A DNA stretch of 64,000 nt from an uncultured Collinsella sp. (GTDB lineage: Bacteria > Actinomycetota > Coriobacteriia > Coriobacteriales > Coriobacteriaceae): the NCBI GenBank assembly GCA_959604825.1, contig CAUHCN010000004.1, forward strand, positions 54,682 through 118,681. The letters run 5' to 3'. The notes under the pieces were generated by a model, which had not been told where the DNA came from, did no database searches, and saw only the letters and a program-made list of their open reading frames with translations. A program made the position numbers and the translations under genes. Of this stretch, positions 59,182-64,000 are shown in pieces. The stretch's first letter is position 1, and each line of letters starts with the position of its first letter.

Positions 59182-59209
59182 TCTGGTAAACGGTAATTCG
59201 TTTACCAGA
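59182..59209. promoter_or_regulatory. Perfect 11-bp-arm palindrome upstream of arcA2
   Basis: tctggtaaacg-gtaatt-cgtttaccaga. Two reversed boxes (gaacgg at 59167, aaacgg at 59188) lie 21 bp apart beside and within it, the same spacing as the CCGTTC boxes at the arcA promoters. Confidence 0.5.
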
Positions 59210-59423
59210 AATGAATAGGACAAACTTTTTTCTGAATAAAAATGAAAATGGTTGAGACGCGGTATGAATCGCTAATTCTATTCATAGCTCTATTGGAAAT
59301 ATGCAATTTGAGGGTGGTTTAATAAAGTTTAGTTCCATTTGATTATTGGATTGAATACGCGTTTAAGCACGTAAATACACTTTATTAAATCGAAGTGTGC
59401 CATGCGTGAAGTATATGTGTATG

Positions 59424-59489
59424 CCGTTCACCCCTCATATAAAACCGTTCGGGGGCGAGGTGGAAGAATGAACTAAATTTGGATATAAA
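59424..59489 (+). promoter_or_regulatory. arcA2 promoter with two CCGTTC boxes
   Basis: ccgttc at 59424 and 59445 (21 bp apart) and -10 tataaa at 59484-59489. The distance from the accgttc block to the -10 box is 40 bp, exactly as at arcA1, although most other bases differ. Confidence 0.65.
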
Positions 59490-59571
59490 TATGTCGTCAG
59501 CAATAACGCCTCACACGGAGGGGCGCTAACGAATCGGCCCTGACAAGGGCCCGAAAGAAAGGTAGGAGGCC

Positions 59572-60813
59572 ATGACGAAAGGTCTGCACGTGCCTTCCGA
59601 GATCGGCAAGCTCAGGAAGGTCTGCCTGCACCGTCCCGGCGACGAGCTCCTCAACCTGCCGCCCGACGAGCTCGAGCGACTCCTGTTCGACGACGTCCCG
59701 TTCCTTGAGGTCGCGCAGCAGGAGCACGACACCTTCGCCCAGATCCTGAGGGACCAGGGCGTGGAGGTGCTCTACCTGGAGAACCTCGTCGCAGAGGTGT
59801 TCGACCAGGTCCCCGGCGCCCGCGCCGAGTTCACCGACCAGTACATCGCCGAGGCGGGCATCCGCGGCCAGCACATGCCGCAGATCGTCCGCGAGAAGCT
59901 GGACTCCATCGAGGACAACCTCGAGTTCGTCAAGAAGACCATGGCCGGCATGACCAAGGCCGAGATCGACATGCCCCTCACGGCGTCCACGACCCTCGAC
60001 TCCCTGGTCAACTCCGAGTCCGAGTCCGACCTGATCATCGACCCGATGCCCAACCTCTACTTCACCCGCGACCCGTTCGCGGTCGTCGGCGAGGGCGTCA
60101 ACCTCAACCGCATGTACTCGGTCACCCGCAACCGCGAGACCCTGTACGGCAAGTACGTCTTCAAGTACCACCCCGACTACAAGGACGTCTCCCTGTACTT
60201 CCGCCGCGACTGCCAGTTCCACACCGAGGGCGGCGACGTGCTGAACATCAACGAGAAGACCCTCGCCGTCGGCATCTCCCAGCGCACCCAGGCAGCCGCC
60301 ATCGACGTCATGGCCCAGAACATCTTCTGGAACTCCGACTCCAAGGTCGAGCGCATCCTGGCCTTCGACATCCCGGTCTCGCGCGCCTTCATGCACCTCG
60401 ACACGGTCTTCACCCAGATCGACGTCGATAAGTTCACGATCCACCCCGCCATCATGGGCACCCTGCGCGTCTACGAGCTGACCGCCGGCAAGAACCCGGG
60501 CGACGTGAACATCCGCCTGATCGAGGACACCCTCGAGCACGTCCTGGAGGACGCCACCGGCGTCGACCAGGTCAAGCTGATCCCCTGCGGCGGCGGCGAC
60601 CCGATCGCGGCCTCCCGCGAGCAGTGGAACGACGGCTCCAACACCCTGTGCGTCGAGCCCGGCAAGATCTGCGTCTACGCCCGCAACACCGTCACCAACG
60701 ACGTGCTGTACAAGGAGGGCCTGGACCTTCTCGTCGTGCCCTCCGCCGAGCTCTCCCGCGGCCGCGGCGGCCCGCGCTGCATGAGCATGCCCTTCTGGCG
60801 CGAGGACCTCTAA
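59572..60813 (+). CDS. arcA: Arginine deiminase, copy 2
   Basis: 413 aa, protein identical to copy 1 and DNA apparently identical over the whole gene and about 20 nt upstream (from cccgaaagaaaggtaggagg). The flanks are different beyond a few promoter blocks. Catalytic residues as in copy 1. It is followed by hairpins and by the OTC gene 110 nt downstream, so this copy is the one arranged as a classical arcA-arcB unit. Confidence 0.96.
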   Translation: MTKGLHVPSEIGKLRKVCLHRPGDELLNLPPDELERLLFDDVPFLEVAQQEHDTFAQILRDQGVEVLYLENLVAEVFDQVPGARAEFTDQYIAEAGIRGQHMPQIVREKLDSIEDNLEFVKKTMAGMTKAEIDMPLTASTTLDSLVNSESESDLIIDPMPNLYFTRDPFAVVGEGVNLNRMYSVTRNRETLYGKYVFKYHPDYKDVSLYFRRDCQFHTEGGDVLNINEKTLAVGISQRTQAAAIDVMAQNIFWNSDSKVERILAFDIPVSRAFMHLDTVFTQIDVDKFTIHPAIMGTLRVYELTAGKNPGDVNIRLIEDTLEHVLEDATGVDQVKLIPCGGGDPIAASREQWNDGSNTLCVEPGKICVYARNTVTNDVLYKEGLDLLVVPSAELSRGRGGPRCMSMPFWREDL

Positions 60814-60825
60814 GTCTTTAACGTT

Positions 60826-60855
60826 CCGGTGCGGTCTCCCTACAACCGCACCGGT
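60826..60855 (+). terminator. Hairpin between arcA2 and OTC gene
   Basis: ccggtgcggt / accgcaccgg inverted repeat followed by ttt; a second small stem gcccgt/acgggc comes after. Likely tunes read-through or ends the arcA2 transcript. Confidence 0.6.
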
Positions 60856-60923
60856 TTCGCCCGTCAAACGGGCGCTATTACGTTAGTAATTAAGGAATTC
60901 ATTTCTTCGAAAGGAAACGAACC

Positions 60924-61919
60924 ATGGGTGTTAACCTCTCCGGCCGTAGCTTCCTCAAGCTTCTCGACCTCACCACCGAGGAGATCGAGTACCTGCTCAA
61001 GCTCTCCAAGAACTTCAAGGATATGAAGCGCGCTGGCGTTCCTCACCGCTATCTCGAGGGCAAGAACATCGTTCTGCTCTTCCAGAAGACCTCCACTCGT
61101 ACCCGCTGCGCCTTCGAGGTCGGCGGCATGGACCTGGGCATGGGCGTCACCTACCTCGATCCCGGTTCGTCGCAGATGGGCAAGAAGGAGTCCATCGAGG
61201 ACACCGCCCGCGTTCTCGGCCGCATGTATGACGGCATCGAGTTCCGTGGCTTTGCCCAGGACGACGTCGAGGAGCTCGCCGCTAAGTCCGGCGTGCCCGT
61301 CTGGAACGGCCTGACCACCGAGTGGCACCCCACCCAGATGCTCGCCGACATCCTGACCGTCCAGGAGAACTTCAACTACGACATCAAGGGCAAGACCCTC
61401 GTCTTCATGGGCGACTGCAAGAACAACGTTGCTCGCTCCCTCATGGTTGTCTGCTCCAAACTCGGCATGAACTTCGTGGCCTGCGGCCCCGAGGAGTGCA
61501 TGCCCGCTGACGACGTCATCGAGGCCTGCAAGCCCATCGCCGAGGCCAACGGCTGCACCATCAAGCTGACCACCGACGTCAAGGACGGCGTCACCGGTGC
61601 CGACGTCATCTACACCGACGTGTGGGTCTCCATGGGCGAGCCCGACGAGGTCTGGGCCGAGCGCATCGCTCAGCTCACCCCGTATCGTGTCACCTCCGAG
61701 GTCATGGCTATGGCCAACCCGGGTGCCATCTTCCTGCACTGCCTGCCCAGCTTCCACGACACCAACACCACGATTGGCGCCGAGAAGTGCGAGCAGTTCG
61801 GCATCACCGAGCAGGAGGTCACCGACGAGGTCTTCGAGAGCCCCGCTTCCAAGGTCTTCGACGAGGCCGAGAACCGCATGCACACCATCAAGGCTGTCAT
61901 GTACGCTACGCTCAAGTAA
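60924..61919 (+). CDS. arcB: Ornithine carbamoyltransferase (catabolic)
   Basis: 331 aa. Converts citrulline and phosphate to ornithine and carbamoyl phosphate in the ADI pathway. Carbamoyl-phosphate site KTSTRTRCAFEVG, EWHPTQMLADILTVQE, DVWVSMGEPDEVW, and ornithine-binding HCLPSFHD. Strong aaaggaaa site. Catabolic role is inferred from position; the anabolic enzyme (argF) looks the same. Confidence 0.94.
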   Translation: MGVNLSGRSFLKLLDLTTEEIEYLLKLSKNFKDMKRAGVPHRYLEGKNIVLLFQKTSTRTRCAFEVGGMDLGMGVTYLDPGSSQMGKKESIEDTARVLGRMYDGIEFRGFAQDDVEELAAKSGVPVWNGLTTEWHPTQMLADILTVQENFNYDIKGKTLVFMGDCKNNVARSLMVVCSKLGMNFVACGPEECMPADDVIEACKPIAEANGCTIKLTTDVKDGVTGADVIYTDVWVSMGEPDEVWAERIAQLTPYRVTSEVMAMANPGAIFLHCLPSFHDTNTTIGAEKCEQFGITEQEVTDEVFESPASKVFDEAENRMHTIKAVMYATLK

Positions 61920-61930
61920 GAGCATCTAGC

Positions 61931-61972
61931 ATCTCGCTCGGGGTGCATTGCTGCGCACCCCGAGCGCTTTTG
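61931..61972 (+). terminator. Terminator after the OTC gene
   Basis: gctcggggtgc / gcaccccgagc inverted repeat followed by tttt. Confidence 0.85.
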
Positions 61973-62066
61973 TCTGGTAAAAATCTCGCACCGAGCGACA
62001 TGCACGGCACGGAAGAGCCGCTTTGGGCGAGATCAGTAAATGATTTATGAAGGGGGGATGAGAACT

Positions 62067-63545
62067 ATGACTGAGACCGCTAAGAAAAAGCGCGGTATGC
62101 CTTCATCGTTCACCATTCTTCTTGCTCTGCTGGCAATTGTCGCGGTTGTTACCGTTATCGTCTCCGGTACGTCCGGCGGCGCGGTTACCGCTGCTCGCCT
62201 GAGCGATTTCTGCACCGCCCCGGTCAAGGGCTTCGCTGACGCTCTGCCCGTCTGCCTCTTCGTTATGATCCTCGGCGGCTTCCTCGGCATGATGACCGAG
62301 ACCGGCGCCCTGGACAACGGCATTGCCGTTCTGGTGCAGAAGCTTAAGGGCAACGAGATCATGCTCGTTCCCGTGCTGATGCTCATCTTCTCCCTCGGTG
62401 GTACCACCTATGGTATGTGCGAGGAGACCGTTCCCTTCTACGCCCTGCTCGCCGCTACCATGATGGCTGCTGGCTTCGACCCCATGGTCGGCGCTGCCAC
62501 CGTCCTGCTCGGCGCTGGCTGCGGCTGCCTGGGCTCCACGGTTAACCCGTTCGCCGTCGGCGCTGCCGTCGACGCTCTGACCGGCGTTGGCATTGAGGTC
62601 AACCAGTCCATCATCATCGGCCTCGGTGCCGTCTTGTGGATCGTTACCACTGCCATGTCCATCTTCTTCGTCATGAGCTATGCCAAGAAGGTCAAGGCTG
62701 ATAAGGGTTCCACCATCCTTTCGATGCAGGAGCTCAAGGACGCCGAAGAGGCTCACGGCAAGGCTGCTTCCGAGGTTAACAAGGAGGTCAAGCTCACCGG
62801 TCGTCAGAAGGGTGTTCTGATCGCCTTTGCCTTCACCTTCGTCGTCATGATCGTCGGCTTCATCCCGCTGGCCGACCTCAACGAGGGCGTTGCCAACTTC
62901 TTTGACGCTGGCGCTGTCTACGACGCCGACGGTAACGCCGTCGTCCAGGGCTGGTCTGCCCTGATCACCGGCCTGCCCATTGGCCAGTGGTACTTCGACG
63001 AGGCTTCCACCTGGTTCTTCCTCATGGCTATCCTGATCGGTATCATCGGTGGCCTGTCCGAGAAGCAGATCGTCAACACCTTCATCACCGGCGCTGCCGA
63101 CATGATGTCCGTTGTCCTCGTCATCGCTCTCGCCCGTGGTATCTCCGTCCTCATGGCTAGCACCGGCCTCGACGTCTACGTCCTCGACGCTGCCGCCAAT
63201 GCTCTGGCTGGCCTGTCCGGCGTGATCTTCGCTCCCATGAGCTTCCTGGTCTACTTCGGCCTGTCCTTCCTGATCCCCTCGACCTCCGGTATGGCCACCG
63301 TTTCCATGCCCATCATGGGACCGCTGGCTGTTAAGCTCGGCTTCTCGCCCGAGGTCATGGTCATGATCTTCTCCGCCGCCATCGGCGTCGTGAACCTGTT
63401 CACCCCGACGTCTGGCGCCATCATGGGCGGTCTTGCCCTGGCCAAGATCGAGTGGACGACCTGGCTCAAGTTTGCCCTTAAGCTCATCGTCGCGCTCTCC
63501 GTCGTCTGTGCCATCATCCTGACCGTCGCTTGCGTGATGCTCTAA
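62067..63545 (+). CDS. YfcC-family membrane transporter, probable arginine/ornithine antiporter
   Basis: 492 aa with about 12 membrane segments and a cytoplasmic loop at ~210-255. Family blocks: CLFVMILGGFLGMMTETGALDNGIAVLVQKLKG, FSLGGTTYGMCEETVPFYALL, LGAGCGCLGSTVNPFAVGAA, FLIPSTSGMATVSMPIMGPLA. YfcC/DcuC relatives in arginine deiminase loci act as amino-acid exchangers (ArcD-like role). ATG 62058 and 62067 both follow gaagggggg; 62067 has the better spacing. Substrate by context only. Confidence 0.87.
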   Translation: MTETAKKKRGMPSSFTILLALLAIVAVVTVIVSGTSGGAVTAARLSDFCTAPVKGFADALPVCLFVMILGGFLGMMTETGALDNGIAVLVQKLKGNEIMLVPVLMLIFSLGGTTYGMCEETVPFYALLAATMMAAGFDPMVGAATVLLGAGCGCLGSTVNPFAVGAAVDALTGVGIEVNQSIIIGLGAVLWIVTTAMSIFFVMSYAKKVKADKGSTILSMQELKDAEEAHGKAASEVNKEVKLTGRQKGVLIAFAFTFVVMIVGFIPLADLNEGVANFFDAGAVYDADGNAVVQGWSALITGLPIGQWYFDEASTWFFLMAILIGIIGGLSEKQIVNTFITGAADMMSVVLVIALARGISVLMASTGLDVYVLDAAANALAGLSGVIFAPMSFLVYFGLSFLIPSTSGMATVSMPIMGPLAVKLGFSPEVMVMIFSAAIGVVNLFTPTSGAIMGGLALAKIEWTTWLKFALKLIVALSVVCAIILTVACVML

Positions 63546-63622
63546 GTACCCAACGGGTACCCCACGGAAACCTTGACGATCCTGTAGAGGATCATCTGGT
63601 CATCGTCTGTCCGGTGGGGTCA
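63546..63622 (+). ncRNA. Structured RNA element downstream of the transporter gene
   Basis: Nested complementary segments: ccccac (63560) with gtgggg (63614), gacgat (63575) with atcgtc (63602), gatcc/ggatc inside. A small gtaccc/gggtac hairpin comes first. The nesting suggests one long interrupted hairpin in the 3' UTR. Not recognised. Confidence 0.45.
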
Positions 63623-63646
63623 ACCCACCGGTAGACTCCTACCTTT

Positions 63647-63685
63647 AGCCCCCTCCCGTTCCGTGCGCGGGAGGGGGCGCTCTTG
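63647..63685 (+). terminator. Terminator after the transporter gene
   Basis: agccccctcccg / cgggagggggc inverted repeat, tail ctctt. Confidence 0.75.
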
Positions 63686-63689
63686 TGTT

Positions 63690-63860
63690 CCGGCGTTTTA
63701 CCAAACGCCGGAATCACTCGACGCTGCAAGCCCGCCAGAGCGGCAATCTGACGTTCAATCGTCGGGCATGGCCAAAAGGCCTATGCCCTCCTCTTTCACG
63801 TCACCTTGCTCGCTCTGGCGGGCTTTCGCTGACTTATGCTCCACCTGCGGCGTTTCCATT
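63690..63860. ncRNA. Structured intergenic element, family A copy 2
   Basis: Inverse copy of 16646-16857. Perfect 15-bp stem 63728-63742 / 63811-63825, inner hairpin gcatggcc/ggcctatgc, conserved strands gcaatctgacgttcaatcgt and ccctcctctttcacgtcacc, and a neighbouring hairpin (ttccggcgttt/aaacgccggaa). In plus orientation it follows the transporter gene, just as copy 1 in minus orientation follows dapH. Confidence 0.65.
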
Positions 63861-63950
63861 ATTGATACAAAGGCCAGGTTTGTTTGAACCAAAAAGGGGA
63901 AGTTGCGGTGGAATAGTTCCCGTTTGGCCGTCTTGAGGGGTTAAAGGGGG

Positions 63951-64000
63951 TGCGGACAGAAAGTTGGACCGCGGGGCGGTCCGGACTGGAGGTTCGCATG
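63951..64000 (+). mobile_element. Probable left end of an IS3-family-like insertion sequence (cut by window edge)
   Basis: A sudden sequence change to tgcggacagaaagttggacc, which has the TG start and gacagaaagttgg look of IS3/IS150-type terminal repeats. It is followed by ctggagg and an ATG at 63998 where a transposase orfA would begin. Only 50 bases are present. Confidence 0.5.

Overview
The window looks like a chromosome segment of a high-GC Gram-positive gut anaerobe of the class Coriobacteriia. Collinsella, near C. aerofaciens, is the best guess. This rests on recalled gene content and protein style (arginine deiminase locus, Pta/AckA and lactate fermentation, sortase-anchored C69 peptidase, LysA-DapA protein, ECF transporters), not on a search. 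No rRNA or tRNA gene, CRISPR array or replication origin was seen. Most genes are GC-rich. The stretches at about 1000-2720 and 5300-9600 are clearly AT-richer and look acquired.

Layout. 1-941: 3' end of the translation ATPase ettA. 1222-2719: Tat-exported C39-like protein and a lipoprotein. 2774-5164: two low-complexity proteins on the minus strand. 5339-9554: AT-rich island with a compact operon of a DUF2087 protein, an MFS exporter, a cobalamin-dependent radical SAM enzyme and a 36-residue peptide; this is a candidate RiPP (modified peptide) system. 9743-16567: NAD synthetase, an aminotransferase, L-lactate dehydrogenase, a DUF2974 hydrolase between two REP-like repeats, and a nucleoid-associated protein. 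16858-20890 (minus): lysine/diaminopimelate operon lysA-dapA (one continuous reading frame), dapB, dapH, behind a lysine riboswitch; a probable N-acetyl-diaminopimelate deacetylase is divergent from it. 22329-25816: HigBA toxin-antitoxin pair, small membrane proteins, and an HTH regulator followed by a membrane Ser/Thr kinase. 25854-29468: secreted cell-wall enzyme, then a D-aspartate-ligase-like ATP-grasp enzyme with an aspartate racemase. 29591-32997 (minus): ECF transporter preceded by a Trp-Trp-Trp leader peptide and attenuator, which points to tryptophan as substrate. 33185-42931: LPXTG-anchored dipeptidase, lipid kinase, RNase D, zinc protease, exonuclease VII, HIT protein, LysR regulator and MFS. 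43052-46922: two tandem acetate kinases converging on pta. 47154-55947: UDP-galactopyranose mutase plus glycosyltransferase, P1 peptidase, Maf, DJ-1, RNA methyltransferase, polyphosphate kinase. 56498-63545: arginine catabolism, with two apparently identical arcA genes, an aminotransferase, ornithine carbamoyltransferase and a YfcC-type transporter. The last 50 bases look like the start of an IS element.

How the genes work together. Energy: arginine deiminase and OTC make carbamoyl phosphate (no carbamate kinase in the window), Pta/AckA make ATP and acetate, and LDH re-oxidises NADH. Cell wall: the DAP/lysine operon, D-Asp ligase/racemase and secreted wall hydrolase. RNA-level control is prominent: lysine riboswitch, Trp attenuator, a 14-bp hairpin over a ribosome binding site, and two families of long structured intergenic elements, each present twice with compensatory changes between copies.
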